Counted from the first letter of the stretch, positions 28,314 through 36,326 are shown. The stretch is DNA of 64,000 nt from Aureimonas ureilytica (GCF_001475935.1 NZ_LDQA01000070.1:1-64000), one strand, 5' to 3'. The notes: generated by a model from the letters alone, not told the origin. Numbers and translations: made by a program.

Positions 28314-28330
28314 GTTAACGATTCGTTAAC
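28314..28330 (-). promoter_or_regulatory. CtrA-type binding site
   Basis: The near-perfect palindrome GTTAACGATTCGTTAAC contains TTAA-N7-TTAAC, the CtrA consensus, readable on both strands. It lies 14 bases upstream of the BA14K-like start codon, where it could cover the promoter or block initiation. Confidence 0.6.
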
Positions 28331-28604
28331 AAGGATACAGCAAGGCGCGTGCCAGGAAAGCCGTTCCGATCTGGAACGGGGCGGTGGCGTCTATGGCCGG
28401 TATGGGGTGGAGGAGCCGGCCTGTCGACCGGTGGCGCAGATCGGGCAGGGGCACCGCATGGTGTTGGACGCTGCCGCCGTGAACCGTTGAGCGACGGCGA
28501 TGTGATCCTTGTCACGATCGACGTCCACGGTGAACCGTCCTTCGCGCCGGAGCCGCAGAGCGATCTCGAGTTCACGGGGCGGAAAATGGTTCGGCGTCAA
28601 ACGA

Positions 28605-28637
28605 AAGGCGGCCCGTTTGACGAGGTCAAACGAGCCG
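28605..28637 (-). terminator. Terminator-like hairpin after cspA
   Basis: CGTTTGAC/GTCAAACG with loop CTC on the minus strand is extended by further GC pairs and followed by CCTTTCGTTT. It lies about 45 bases past the cspA stop. Confidence 0.5.
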
Positions 28638-28681
28638 CTGAAACTGTGGAACGCTCGCCGAGGCGGCGTCTTGTTCGGGTG

Positions 28682-28897
28682 TCAGCCCGCCATCTCGAGG
28701 TTCACAGCCTTCGGGCCCTTGCCGCGCTTGTCCGGCTCGGTGTCGTAAGACACTTTCTGGTTTTCCACGAGGCCGGGAAGGCCGGAGGCCTGAACAGCCG
28801 AGATATGGACGAAGATATCGGCGCCGCCATTGTCAGGCTTGATGAAACCGAAACCCTTTTCGGTATTGAAGAACTTGACTGTACCGGTCTGTGACAT
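28682..28897 (-). CDS. cspA: Cold-shock protein
   Basis: The 71-residue protein is a single OB-fold cold-shock domain that binds single-stranded RNA and DNA. RNP1 is KGFGFI at 14-19 and RNP2 is DIFVHI at 27-32. AAGGAAAAAGG upstream of the ATG gives the ribosome-binding site. It stands alone and has a long AT-richer upstream region that could form a regulatory leader, as in other csp genes. Confidence 0.96.
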   Translation of the reverse strand: MSQTGTVKFFNTEKGFGFIKPDNGGADIFVHISAVQASGLPGLVENQKVSYDTEPDKRGKGPKAVNLEMAG

Positions 28898-29409
28898 GTG
28901 GAACCTTTTTCCTTATGCTTTTCAGGTTTCCCTGATCTGTATTGCAGGCAAGTCTTGATGCGAGGAAAAGGAACCGATACATCGCGACCCGCTTTCGCGG
29001 ACCACCCGGAGGATGCGCCTCCGATACGCAATTCGTCCATTACCCGAGTTCGCGAATTTGCCCGAACACGAACTTTGTGAAACGAGTTTCTAGACTTTGC
29101 AAGCAAAAGTTTTTCGACGCCCACTTGTCCTATACGTCATCTGACAAATGGAGATTTGAACCGCTCGGTAAAAAATCCGCGCAAACTTCTGATATGTCAT
29201 CGAGTTTTACTCCAGACAGATAAGAGGCCGAAGAAGCGCTTTGAGGAATAGACGCGCGAATCTTGCATGAATCGTTTCTCGAAAGAGCGTTCACGTTGCT
29301 TTCCGGGAAGTGTGAAGTCACCCTTCTTGATATGGGGAACTTATCGATGCGGGAGGCCTTCCTCGCTCGAACGTTCGCAAGCCGAACAGAGATCAGAAGG
29401 AAGCTCCCC
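28898..29409. other. Long divergent promoter region between cspA and a secreted-protein gene
   Basis: About 510 bases hold the cspA leader on the minus strand and the promoter of the gene at 29410 on the plus strand. It is AT-richer than the flanks near 29050-29220. Short dyads such as CGAACGTTCG (29370 region) are visible. No reading frame or known RNA family is supported. Confidence 0.4.
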
Positions 29410-29766
29410 ATGTTGAAGACCATTCTCGTCGCCACCGGGTTTGCCGCGATCGCGGCCTTCCCCGCTCTTGCGCAGTCCACCGATGGCGCGTCCACCTCCG
29501 CAGCGCCGGTCATGCCGCAGGCCTCGCAGACAACGCCGGATCAGATGGGCCGCGCCGCCACGACGGGTAACACGTCGGCCGCCCCGTCCACCGGCACGAT
29601 GTCGGATGGAGCTATGGCGCCGCAGGGCTCGGACACGATGTCAACCGGCTCGGTCGATCGTGACCCGAGCGAAATCCAGATCCAAGGCATGGACCCGAAT
29701 GCGGCCGCAGCGGCCCAGGAAAGCACCCCATCAAACGGCCTCGTTCCGGGTCAGAGCCCGAACTGA
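29410..29766 (+). CDS. Small secreted protein, Ser/Thr/Ala-rich
   Basis: The 118-residue protein has a clear signal peptide ending ...FPALAQ, then a low-complexity chain rich in Ser, Thr, Ala, Met and Gln. The C-terminus NGLVPGQSPN resembles that of the third small protein nearby (GGIVPGQDPE). AAGGAAG precedes the ATG at 29410. No enzyme motif is seen. It is the first of three consecutive small exported proteins and ends at an intrinsic terminator. Confidence 0.75.
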   Translation: MLKTILVATGFAAIAAFPALAQSTDGASTSAAPVMPQASQTTPDQMGRAATTGNTSAAPSTGTMSDGAMAPQGSDTMSTGSVDRDPSEIQIQGMDPNAAAAAQESTPSNGLVPGQSPN

Positions 29767-29790
29767 TCTCACGTCAAATCTCGAAGGGGG

Positions 29791-29820
29791 AGGCCGTCTT
29801 TCGGGGCGGCCTTTTCTTTT
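29791..29820 (+). terminator. Intrinsic terminator
   Basis: AGGCCG/CGGCCT with a ten-base loop is followed by TTTTCTTTT, 24 bases after the stop at 29766. Confidence 0.85.
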
Positions 29821-29839
29821 GGCTTTCGTCTCTCTCGCA

Positions 29840-29865
29840 GGAACGGCAGGCCGACGGCGACCGTT
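29840..29865 (+). promoter_or_regulatory. EcfG-type (general stress response) promoter
   Basis: GGAAC, 17 bases, CGTT matches the alphaproteobacterial EcfG consensus GGAAC-N16/17-CGTT. It ends 31 bases before the ATG of the secreted protein at 29897. Confidence 0.65.
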
Positions 29866-29896
29866 TCCTCGCATATGTTTTTCGAAGGATCAGATC

Positions 29897-30259
29897 ATGA
29901 ATCGTCCCATCGGGATCGTAGCTCTGGGTCTATGGACCGTTGCCATGGCCTTGCCTGCGGCTGCACAGGATTCCGCGCCCATTCCCCGCAATGGAGGCGT
30001 GGTGCAGGTCGAAGCCGGCCGCAGCGTCGCGCGGGAAGCGCCCGGACTACCGGGTGTCGGCCTCGATGGCGGCAGCGCGGAGCGGGATTTGCCGCGTGGA
30101 CCGGGCGGCCTTGCCAATGGTGTCGGCGCCTATGGCGTCATGGCCCCGGACGCATCGGGAACCGCCGGCAATACGCTGACCCGCATCCCCGGAGCCATCC
30201 CGGATACGAACGACAGTTCGGGCATTCCGCTCGCGTCACCCGGCGCGCCGGTACGCTGA
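29897..30259 (+). CDS. Small secreted protein, Gly/Pro-rich
   Basis: The 120-residue protein has a signal peptide (cleavage probably after ...LPAAAQ) and a Gly/Pro/Asp-rich mature part with no recognised domain. GAAGGA lies upstream of the ATG. An EcfG-type promoter 31 bases upstream suggests induction in the general stress response. The C-terminus SGIPLASPGAPVR lacks the VPGQ tail of its neighbours. Confidence 0.75.
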   Translation: MNRPIGIVALGLWTVAMALPAAAQDSAPIPRNGGVVQVEAGRSVAREAPGLPGVGLDGGSAERDLPRGPGGLANGVGAYGVMAPDASGTAGNTLTRIPGAIPDTNDSSGIPLASPGAPVR

Positions 30260-30335
30260 TGTCTCGAAGCTGACGCCTTACAGCCGCGCGCCAGCGTGCG
30301 CGGCGTCGGACCCCAGCCCAGGAAAGGCATATATC

Positions 30336-30644
30336 ATGAAACATTCTCGGTTCTGGTTCGCCGGACTGGCGATCCTCAGCGTTGTGGCAGTGGTGGATAG
30401 CGCGGCCGCATCGGAAGAAACGCTCCAGCTTTCGCCGCGCGAGCGCGAACAAGTGGTCGGTCATTATGTCAGGCCCGATGGCCGCGTCGTGCCGCTCGTG
30501 GAGAACAACGGCATTCCGTTCCTGTTCGGGCTCGGCGATGCGCGCGGGAAGCCGTCCAGCGTCCCGCTCGTGAATGGCAAAACCGCGACGGTCGAAGCTT
30601 CGACGGCATCGGGAGGGATCGTTCCGGGCCAAGATCCCGAGTAA
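30336..30644 (+). CDS. Small secreted protein with VPGQ tail
   Basis: The 102-residue protein starts with a signal peptide (MKHSRFWFAGLAILSVVAVV, cleaved near ...SAAAS) and has a compact mature domain containing YVRPDGRVVPLVENNGIPFL. It ends GGIVPGQDPE, like the protein at 29410. The family is unknown to me. AGGAAAGG upstream is a good ribosome-binding site, and an intrinsic terminator follows. Confidence 0.75.
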   Translation: MKHSRFWFAGLAILSVVAVVDSAAASEETLQLSPREREQVVGHYVRPDGRVVPLVENNGIPFLFGLGDARGKPSSVPLVNGKTATVEASTASGGIVPGQDPE

Positions 30645-30669
30645 CGGTCGCCTGCACTCGTCCCGATCC

Positions 30670-30704
30670 GCGAAGCTGCTCGGAGAGCGGCAGGTCTTTT
30701 TTTG
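30670..30704 (+). terminator. Intrinsic terminator
   Basis: GCTGCTC-GGA-GAGCGGC (675-691) is followed by AGGTC and seven T, separating the small secreted gene from metQ. Confidence 0.8.
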
Positions 30705-30812
30705 CGCAAAGGGCACAGAAAATAGGCGATGGTTGTTGGAAAGATCGCAGGGCATCCTTTCAATTGTCCGACGTCCAGTGTCAAACCCGCTGGAGATCGT
30801 GTTCCAAAGCCG

Positions 30813-31670
30813 ATGAAGAAAGTTCCGATGCGTTTTCCTGTCGCCTTTTCGCCCCTTGCCGCGACTCGTCGCTCCGTCCTGAGCCTCTTGACCTTGTCTG
30901 CCGTCCTGATCGGTGGCGGCGCCATGTTGGGCTCCGAGGCCAAGGCCGCGGAAACCGTGAAGGTCGGCATCATGGCGGGCGAGGATGAAGAGGTCTGGAA
31001 GGTCGTAGCTGCGGAAGCGGCAAAGAACGGCCTCGACGTCGAACGCGTGGTGTTCTCGGATTATGTGCAGCCGAATGAGTCACTGGCGAATGGTGAGATC
31101 CAGGCCAATGCCTTCCAGCATCAGCCCTATCTCGACGCGCAGGTGCAGCAGCACGGCTACAAGATCGTGCCGGTCGGCTACACGCTGATTCAGCCGATCG
31201 GCCTCTACTCCCGCAAGCACAAGAGCGTTGCCGACCTGCCCGAAGGAGCTTCGATCGGCATTCCCAACGATCCGTCGAACGCCGGCCGCGCGCTGAACCT
31301 TCTCCAAGCTCAGGGGTTGATCAAGCTACGCGAGGGCGCGGGCATTCTTGCGACCGCGATCGATGTCGAAAGCAACCCGAAGACCATTCAGATTCGCGAG
31401 CTGGATGCCGGGATCGTGGGGCGCTCGATCGACGATCTCGACGCGGGCGTCGTCAACACGGATTGGGCACTGAAGAGCGGTATCGATCCCCAGAAGGAGC
31501 GCATCGCGCAGGAGCCTCTGGAAAACAATCCCTACCGCAACTTCATCGCCGTCCGCGAGCAGGACAAGGACGCGCCTTGGGTCAAGACGCTCGTCAGCGC
31601 CTATCAGACCGACGCGGTGAAGCAGGCTCTGGCCACATGGTACAAGGGAACGACCCTGCCGGCTTGGTGA
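30813..31670 (+). CDS. metQ: Methionine ABC transporter substrate-binding protein
   Basis: MetQ (NlpA family) binds methionine in the periplasm and hands it to MetNI. The mature part shows VKVGIMAGEDEEVWKVV, NEIQANAFQHQPYLD-type motifs (NGEIQANAFQHQPYLD here), and GIPNDPSNAGRALNLL. The signal peptide ends near SEAKAAE and has no lipobox cysteine, so the protein is soluble, unlike Escherichia coli MetQ. Starts at 30813 and 30828 are both possible. No SAM-II riboswitch was recognised upstream. metN and metI follow. Confidence 0.93.
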   Translation: MKKVPMRFPVAFSPLAATRRSVLSLLTLSAVLIGGGAMLGSEAKAAETVKVGIMAGEDEEVWKVVAAEAAKNGLDVERVVFSDYVQPNESLANGEIQANAFQHQPYLDAQVQQHGYKIVPVGYTLIQPIGLYSRKHKSVADLPEGASIGIPNDPSNAGRALNLLQAQGLIKLREGAGILATAIDVESNPKTIQIRELDAGIVGRSIDDLDAGVVNTDWALKSGIDPQKERIAQEPLENNPYRNFIAVREQDKDAPWVKTLVSAYQTDAVKQALATWYKGTTLPAW

Positions 31671-31696
31671 TCTCAAGCCCGTCCTGAACGAATCCA

Positions 31697-31740
31697 CCCG
31701 TTTTGAACGGGCGGTGGCTGCCCTGCCGGGCAACCGCCGC
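31697..31740 (+). repeat. Two consecutive hairpins between metQ and metN
   Basis: CCCGTT-TTG-AACGGG (697-711) is followed by a second stem built from TGCCC/GGGCA and GCGGT/ACCGC. No T tract follows directly. They probably stabilise the metQ message 3' end so that more binding protein than transporter is made. Confidence 0.5.
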
Positions 31741-31778
31741 CCGCTTCTCGTTTTAAAAAGGCCTGTGATCGCATCGCC

Positions 31779-32855
31779 ATGACAATCTCACCTCTTGGCT
31801 CCTCGCCCAGCCCGGATAGGACGACCCCCATCCTTCGGTTGGCGGATGTTTCCAAACGTTTCGGTTCCCATCAAGCTCTGCGAGGGATCGACCTGTCCGT
31901 TCAAAAGGGCGAAATCCTCGGCATTATCGGCCGCTCGGGCGCCGGCAAATCGACGTTGATCCGTTGCATCAACGGCCTGGAACAGCCGGATGAAGGCCGA
32001 GTGGAGGTCGAGGGGCGTTCGATCGAGCGCCTCAGCGAGCGTGAGCTTCAGCCGCTGCGTCGCCGCGTCGGCATGGTCTTCCAGCACTTCAACCTTCTGG
32101 CCAATCGCACGGCCGCCGAGAATATCGCCCTGCCGCTCAAGATCGCCGGTGTTGGGCGGGCCGAGCGCACGCGGCGCGTCGCCGAGCTGCTCGATCTCGT
32201 AGGGCTCGGCGGGCGCGGCGAGCGCTTTCCAGCGCAAATGTCGGGTGGGCAGAAGCAGCGCGTCGGCATCGCGCGCGCCCTCGCGGCCGACCCGGCTCTG
32301 CTTCTGTCCGACGAGGCGACCTCCGCGCTCGACCCGGAAACGACCGAGCAGATTCTGGCGCTTCTCGGCGACATCAACCAGAGGCTCGGCCTCACCATCG
32401 TTCTGATCACGCATGAGATGGAAGTCGTGCGCCGCATCGCGAACCGTGTCGTGGTTCTGGAAGGGGGCGTCGTCGCGGAAGAGGGGCCTGTCTGGCAGGT
32501 CTTCGCTGAGCCGGCTTCGCCGGTGACGCGCGGGCTACTCCAATCCATCACGCCCGAACTGCCACAGCGCATCCTCTCTACCCTCTCTTCGAAGCCGCCC
32601 GGCGAGGCCGTCCTGCGCCTCGACTTCGGCGGAGAACGCGCGGACGATCCGGTGATCTCGGATTTCACGCAGGCCTTTGGCCGGCCGGCCCGCATCGTCG
32701 GCGGTCATGTGGACGAAATCCAGGGCCGTCCGGTCGGTCGTCTCTTCATCGGCGTCGAGCAAAGCGGACCGGACGACCTCAAGGCCGTCATGGATTTCCT
32801 CGCCGCCCGAACCCTCAAGACGGAGTGCCTAGGGTATGTCCGCCGCGCTGTATGA
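31779..32855 (+). CDS. metN: Methionine ABC transporter ATPase
   Basis: MetN powers methionine import. The 358-residue protein has Walker A GRSGAGKST near 48-56, the signature MSGGQKQR near 153, Walker B LLLSDEATSALD, and the C-terminal NIL regulatory domain (about 270-345) that senses internal methionine. metI starts inside its 3' end, overlapping by 20 bases. Confidence 0.95.
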   Translation: MTISPLGSSPSPDRTTPILRLADVSKRFGSHQALRGIDLSVQKGEILGIIGRSGAGKSTLIRCINGLEQPDEGRVEVEGRSIERLSERELQPLRRRVGMVFQHFNLLANRTAAENIALPLKIAGVGRAERTRRVAELLDLVGLGGRGERFPAQMSGGQKQRVGIARALAADPALLLSDEATSALDPETTEQILALLGDINQRLGLTIVLITHEMEVVRRIANRVVVLEGGVVAEEGPVWQVFAEPASPVTRGLLQSITPELPQRILSTLSSKPPGEAVLRLDFGGERADDPVISDFTQAFGRPARIVGGHVDEIQGRPVGRLFIGVEQSGPDDLKAVMDFLAARTLKTECLGYVRRAV

Positions 32856-33492
32856 TCTTCTCTGGCGCTCCACATGGGAGACGCTGCTGATGACCGGAGC
32901 CTCGGGCCTCGCCTCGCTTGCGTTCGGTCTGCCGATCGGTCTGCTTCTCGTTCTGACTGATCGGGGCGCGATCCTGCAGAACCTCTGGCTGAATCGCATT
33001 CTGGGCGGCGTCGTGAACGCCTTCCGCTCCGTGCCCTTCATCATTCTCCTGGTGGCGCTGATCCCCTTCACGCGCCTTGTCGTCGGCACCTCGATCGGTA
33101 CCTTCGCCGCCATCGTGCCGCTCTCGGTCGCCGCCATTCCCTATTACGCGCGGATCGCGGAGGTCTCCTTGCGCGAGGTCGATCCGAACCTGGTGGAAGC
33201 GGCGCGTGCCATGGGGGCGGGGCGCTGGACGATCGTGCGCGAGGTGCTGATCCCCGAAGCGCTGCCGGGTCTAGTGTCGGGCTTCGTCGTAACGCTGGTG
33301 ACGCTCATTGGCGCGACGGCCGTGGCGGGCGCCATCGGCGCGGGGGGCTTGGGCGATCTCGCGATCCGCTACGGCTATCAGCGCTTCGAGACCAGCGTCA
33401 TGGTCGCGGTGGTCGCGATCCTGATCGTCATGGTCTGCCTTCTGCAATGGGGCGGCGACCGGCTGGTGGCCCGGCTCGACCATCGCAAGTGA
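32836..33492 (+). CDS. metI: Methionine ABC transporter permease
   Basis: MetI forms the membrane channel of the D/L-methionine importer. The 218-residue protein has five hydrophobic helices and the permease EAA loop EAARAMGAGRWTIVREVLIP. Its start lies within metN, so the two are translated together. A strong hairpin terminator follows. Confidence 0.95.
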   Translation: MSAALYDLLWRSTWETLLMTGASGLASLAFGLPIGLLLVLTDRGAILQNLWLNRILGGVVNAFRSVPFIILLVALIPFTRLVVGTSIGTFAAIVPLSVAAIPYYARIAEVSLREVDPNLVEAARAMGAGRWTIVREVLIPEALPGLVSGFVVTLVTLIGATAVAGAIGAGGLGDLAIRYGYQRFETSVMVAVVAILIVMVCLLQWGGDRLVARLDHRK

Positions 33493-33498
33493 CAACGA

Positions 33499-33537
33499 GA
33501 AAGGCCGCCGCGAAGGGATCGCGGCGGCCTCTTGTTC
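33499..33537. terminator. Bidirectional intrinsic terminator
   Basis: A 12-bp perfect stem (AGGCCGCCGCGA/TCGCGGCGGCCT) with loop AGGGA has CTTGTT on the plus side and TTTCTCG on the minus side, between the convergent metI and BI-1 genes. Confidence 0.8.
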
Positions 33538-33555
33538 GGTCCCGACGGGTAGCGA

Positions 33556-34272
33556 TTACTCGCGCTCGCCCGTGAAGTTCAGAAGAAGCTGGAAGATGTT
33601 GACGAAGTTCAGGTAGAGCGAGAGCGCCCCGAACACGGCCATCTTCTGCTGCGACTCCGCCGAGAAGTTCTCGGCATACTGCTCCTTGATCGTCTGCGTA
33701 TCCCAAGCGGTCAGGCCGACGAAGACGATGATGCCGATCACCGACACGGCGAACTGAAGCGCCGAGGAGCCGATGAAGATATTGGCGATCGAGGCGATGA
33801 TGATGCCGATCAGGCCCATCACCAGAAGCGAGCCCATCTTCGTCAGGTCACGCTTCGTCGTGTAGCCGTAGAGGCTGGTCGCGCCGAACATGGCGGCGGC
33901 AATGAAGAACGTGTTGGCGATGCTGGCGCCCGTGAACACGAGGAACACGGAGGACAGCGACAGGCCCATCACGGCGCAGAAGGCCCAGAAGGTCATCTGT
34001 GCGGCGCCCGCCGACATGGCATGAATGCGGAACGAGAAGAACAGAACGAAGCCCAGCGGGGCCAGCATCACCACCCATTTCAGGGGCGAGTTGAAGATCG
34101 GCACGTAGAGGGCCGGCGTGTTGCCGACGACGAAGGCGACGAGGCCCGTGACAACGAGGCCGAGGCCCATATAGTTGAAGACGCGCAGCATATGCTGGCG
34201 CAGGCCCTCGTCGAACAGGGCGCCGGAGGCAGGCGCGGCCTGCGTGCCCCAGCCGTAATGCGGTGTGTTCAT
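33556..34272 (-). CDS. Bax inhibitor-1/YccA family membrane protein
   Basis: The 238-residue protein has seven hydrophobic helices and a C-terminal segment typical of TMBIM/YccA proteins (GLTAWDTQTIKEQYA, then YLNFVNIFQLLL). Relatives act as pH-sensitive calcium leak channels or bind the FtsH protease. ATG 34272 with GGAG eight bases upstream was chosen; the frame is open further upstream. It stands alone, convergent with metI. Confidence 0.93.
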   Translation of the reverse strand: MNTPHYGWGTQAAPASGALFDEGLRQHMLRVFNYMGLGLVVTGLVAFVVGNTPALYVPIFNSPLKWVVMLAPLGFVLFFSFRIHAMSAGAAQMTFWAFCAVMGLSLSSVFLVFTGASIANTFFIAAAMFGATSLYGYTTKRDLTKMGSLLVMGLIGIIIASIANIFIGSSALQFAVSVIGIIVFVGLTAWDTQTIKEQYAENFSAESQQKMAVFGALSLYLNFVNIFQLLLNFTGERE

Positions 34273-34336
34273 CGGTGTAACTCCATGAAACGCGGGTGAG
34301 AGGTCCGAGCCGTTCCGCCTGGGAGGGGCGTCGGGC

Positions 34337-35107
34337 TCAGTAGAGGCTGCGAGCGAGCCGCTCGGCGGCATCGCTCAACTCGTCACGCTCGCCGGCGGGG
34401 CCGACCAGCGCGTAGGCGATGGGCCCCTGCTGCCAGAAGGCGGCGGCGAGCGGGCCGGATACGGCGGTCTGCGGCTTCGTCACCTCGAACGTGCCGGGGC
34501 GGATGCCGTAGAGCGACAGGGCCTCGCCGGAGCGATCGGCCAGCGCGATCTCGACGCTGGGCCCGGAGGGCGAGGGGAAGACCTGCACGTCGCGCACCGT
34601 CCAGCCGCGCGGCGCGTCCGGCATGGTGATGGCGGTCGCGGCGCTGATTTCGGCCGGGTCGTAGCGCGGCGTCTCGACCTGCGAGACCATGTCCGAGCGC
34701 AGGACGCTGGTGCGATGGGCGGCCAGCGCTTCTTCCACGAAGCTCGGCGGCGCGGAGGACGCAACGCTTTGGCGAACGGCGAGCGGCCCGGTGCCCTCAT
34801 GGGCGAGCCAGCCGAGCGCGACGAAGACGCCGATGGCGGCGACGCGGCGGAGCACATCCAGCTTGCGCCGACGGCCGAGGCCGCCCTGAAGTCGGCGGGC
34901 AAGGTCGGCCAGCTCGCGGCTGCCCGGCGCATCCGGCGCGGTGACGGCGAGGCGCAGCTCGTCGCGCAGGCGCAGGTCCGCCATGATGCGGGCCGCGTCG
35001 TCCGGGCGGGTGGCGAGCCAGGCCTCGACCTCGATGCGGCGCAGCGGGGGCAGGCGGTCGTCGACATAGGCGACGAGATCGGCCTCGAGGATGGGATCAA
35101 CGGCCAT
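34337..35107 (-). CDS. Membrane anti-sigma factor
   Basis: The 256-residue protein begins MAVDPILEADLVAYVDDRLP, the helical N-terminal pattern of ECF anti-sigma factors, but without the HxxxCxxC zinc motif. One membrane helix lies at about 95-113 (VAAIGVFVALGWLA). The periplasmic part is about 140 residues. GGGAGG precedes the ATG, which overlaps the sigma-factor gene by 11 bases, so it is cotranslated with its target. Confidence 0.85.
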   Translation of the reverse strand: MAVDPILEADLVAYVDDRLPPLRRIEVEAWLATRPDDAARIMADLRLRDELRLAVTAPDAPGSRELADLARRLQGGLGRRRKLDVLRRVAAIGVFVALGWLAHEGTGPLAVRQSVASSAPPSFVEEALAAHRTSVLRSDMVSQVETPRYDPAEISAATAITMPDAPRGWTVRDVQVFPSPSGPSVEIALADRSGEALSLYGIRPGTFEVTKPQTAVSGPLAAAFWQQGPIAYALVGPAGERDELSDAAERLARSLY

Positions 35108-35639
35108 CGGAACCTCCCGCAGACTTGAAGGGAACGACGTTGCTCTCGGCCGACGCACCGTTCTCCATCTCGCGAAGGCGGGCGCGGGCGCGAGAGACGC
35201 GCGAGACCAGCGTGCCGACGGGAATGCCGAGCGAGGCGGCGGCGTCCTCGTAAGAGAGGCCCTCGATCGAGACGAGATGGAGCGCGGCGCGCTGCTCTTC
35301 GGGCAGGGTCAGGAAGGCGCGGCGCACTTCGGAGAGGCGCAGGGCGTGATCCTGCGACGGACCCAGCTCGGCCGAGCCCGCATAGGAGATCTCGGCGTCG
35401 CGGCGGGACTCGGCGCGGCGGGCGCGTAGGCGGTCCACGAACCCGTTGTGCAGGATCGTGAGCAGCCAGGGCCGCAGCGCGAGGCCGGGGCGGAACTGGT
35501 GCTGGCGCTCGATAGCCCGCACCAGCGTGTCGTGAACCAGATCCTCGGCGTCGTCACGATTGCGCGTGAGCGTCAGCGCGTAGCGGCGCAGGGCGCCGAG
35601 CTGGCCAAGGACATCCGGGGGCGAAGATTTCGTCGTCAT
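35097..35639 (-). CDS. ECF-type RNA polymerase sigma factor
   Basis: The 180-residue protein has sigma region 2 (DDAEDLVHDTLVRAIER then LRPWLLTILHNGFVDRLR) and region 4 (LPEEQRAALHLVSIEGLSYE then GTLVSRVSRARARLRE). It is followed by its anti-sigma gene with an 11-base overlap. ATG 35639 lacks a ribosome-binding site; a longer start at 35672 adds eleven residues. A possible promoter ends nine bases upstream of 35639, so the message could be leaderless and autoregulated. The signal and regulon are unknown. Confidence 0.9.
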   Translation of the reverse strand: MTTKSSPPDVLGQLGALRRYALTLTRNRDDAEDLVHDTLVRAIERQHQFRPGLALRPWLLTILHNGFVDRLRARRAESRRDAEISYAGSAELGPSQDHALRLSEVRRAFLTLPEEQRAALHLVSIEGLSYEDAAASLGIPVGTLVSRVSRARARLREMENGASAESNVVPFKSAGGSDGR

Positions 35640-35647
35640 CACCCGCG

Positions 35648-35675
35648 TATACGGAGGGGAACGGGATTCCATCCC
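35648..35675 (-). promoter_or_regulatory. Candidate ECF autoregulatory promoter
   Basis: GGGATG, 16 bases, CGTATA reads on the minus strand just upstream of the sigma-factor start. Spacing suits an ECF promoter, but the motif is inferred from one site only. Confidence 0.3.
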
Positions 35676-35696
35676 GCACCCCCGCGCTTTTTTCGA

Positions 35697-36326
35697 TCAC
35701 ACACGCGTGAGGCTTTGGAGGTCCACGTCGCCCTTCTGGCTGGTGAAGCGCAGGCTGCCCACCCCGCCGCCGCTCTGGCTCTGCGAAACGCCCGAAATCT
35801 GGTGGTCGCCCGTATCATAGAGCGAGACCTTACCGCCTTCCTCGATGGCGAGGCGGCGCGAACTCGGGAAGGCGGCGTAGCGCACGCCGTTCTGCGCGCC
35901 CGAGGAGGAGGGGGAGCCGAGATCGCCCGGCCACCACTGGCCCGAATTGCCGTTGGAGGCGGCGCGCGGCGCGCTGTCGCTCTCGTCGCCCGGCGCGCGG
36001 TTGTCGTTGAGGCTGCCGGTCTGCGCCCAGGGGCTGCTGGAATTCGCCGCGCTCTCCGGCCGGCCACCGCCGCCGCCGCCCGTCACACCACCGGCCGCGA
36101 TCTCTTCGGCCAGGCGGCCGACACGGGCCTTCAGGTCATGGTCGTTCATGGCCGAGATCATCAACATGCCGCCGCGCGACCATTGGCCCATGCCGCCGAG
36201 CTCGGGATGGGAAAACTGCGCCATCGAGCCTCCCCCTGAGCGGATGGCGTCGGCCATGGCGCGCGCCGCGCCTTCCGAAAAGCCGTTGCGCTTCGCGATC
36301 TCGTTCAGTGCCGTCTCGTCGCTCAT
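35697..36326 (-). CDS. SHOCT-like domain protein
   Basis: The 209-residue protein has an N-terminal helical segment with AIRSGGGSMAQFSHPELGGM (residues about 28-47) and a short C-terminal helix pair (DLKARVGRLAEEI), a pattern annotated as SHOCT-like in Rhizobiales. A Gly/Ser/Asn-rich linker (about 80-140) leads to a beta-rich C-terminal part. There is no signal peptide. The role is unknown. It lies 24 bases upstream of the sigma-factor reading frame and could share its neighbourhood regulation. Confidence 0.75.
   Translation of the reverse strand: MSDETALNEIAKRNGFSEGAARAMADAIRSGGGSMAQFSHPELGGMGQWSRGGMLMISAMNDHDLKARVGRLAEEIAAGGVTGGGGGGRPESAANSSSPWAQTGSLNDNRAPGDESDSAPRAASNGNSGQWWPGDLGSPSSSGAQNGVRYAAFPSSRRLAIEEGGKVSLYDTGDHQISGVSQSQSGGGVGSLRFTSQKGDVDLQSLTRV

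Larger units (their letters stand above)
28301..28681. other. Intergenic region between the BA14K-like gene and cspA
   Basis: It contains the CtrA-type box (28314-28330), a perfect dyad CCGTTCC-GATCT-GGAACGG at 28361-28379, and the hairpin after cspA at 28609-28637. A minus-strand frame of 69 codons with a TTG start (28391-28600) has a CPCPIC motif but no ribosome-binding site, so I do not call it. Confidence 0.4.

Noticed and set aside
28391-28600. 69-codon minus-strand frame with CPCPIC
   Set aside because: TTG start without ribosome-binding site, lies in the hairpin-rich region after cspA, and no known family; kept only as a note.
30705-30812. SAM riboswitch upstream of metQ
   Set aside because: No SAM-I or SAM-II consensus or pseudoknot pattern was found in the leader.
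34273-34320. EcfG-type promoter upstream of the BI-1 gene
   Set aside because: GGAAC and CGTT are both present but 19 bases apart, outside the 16-17 base spacing.
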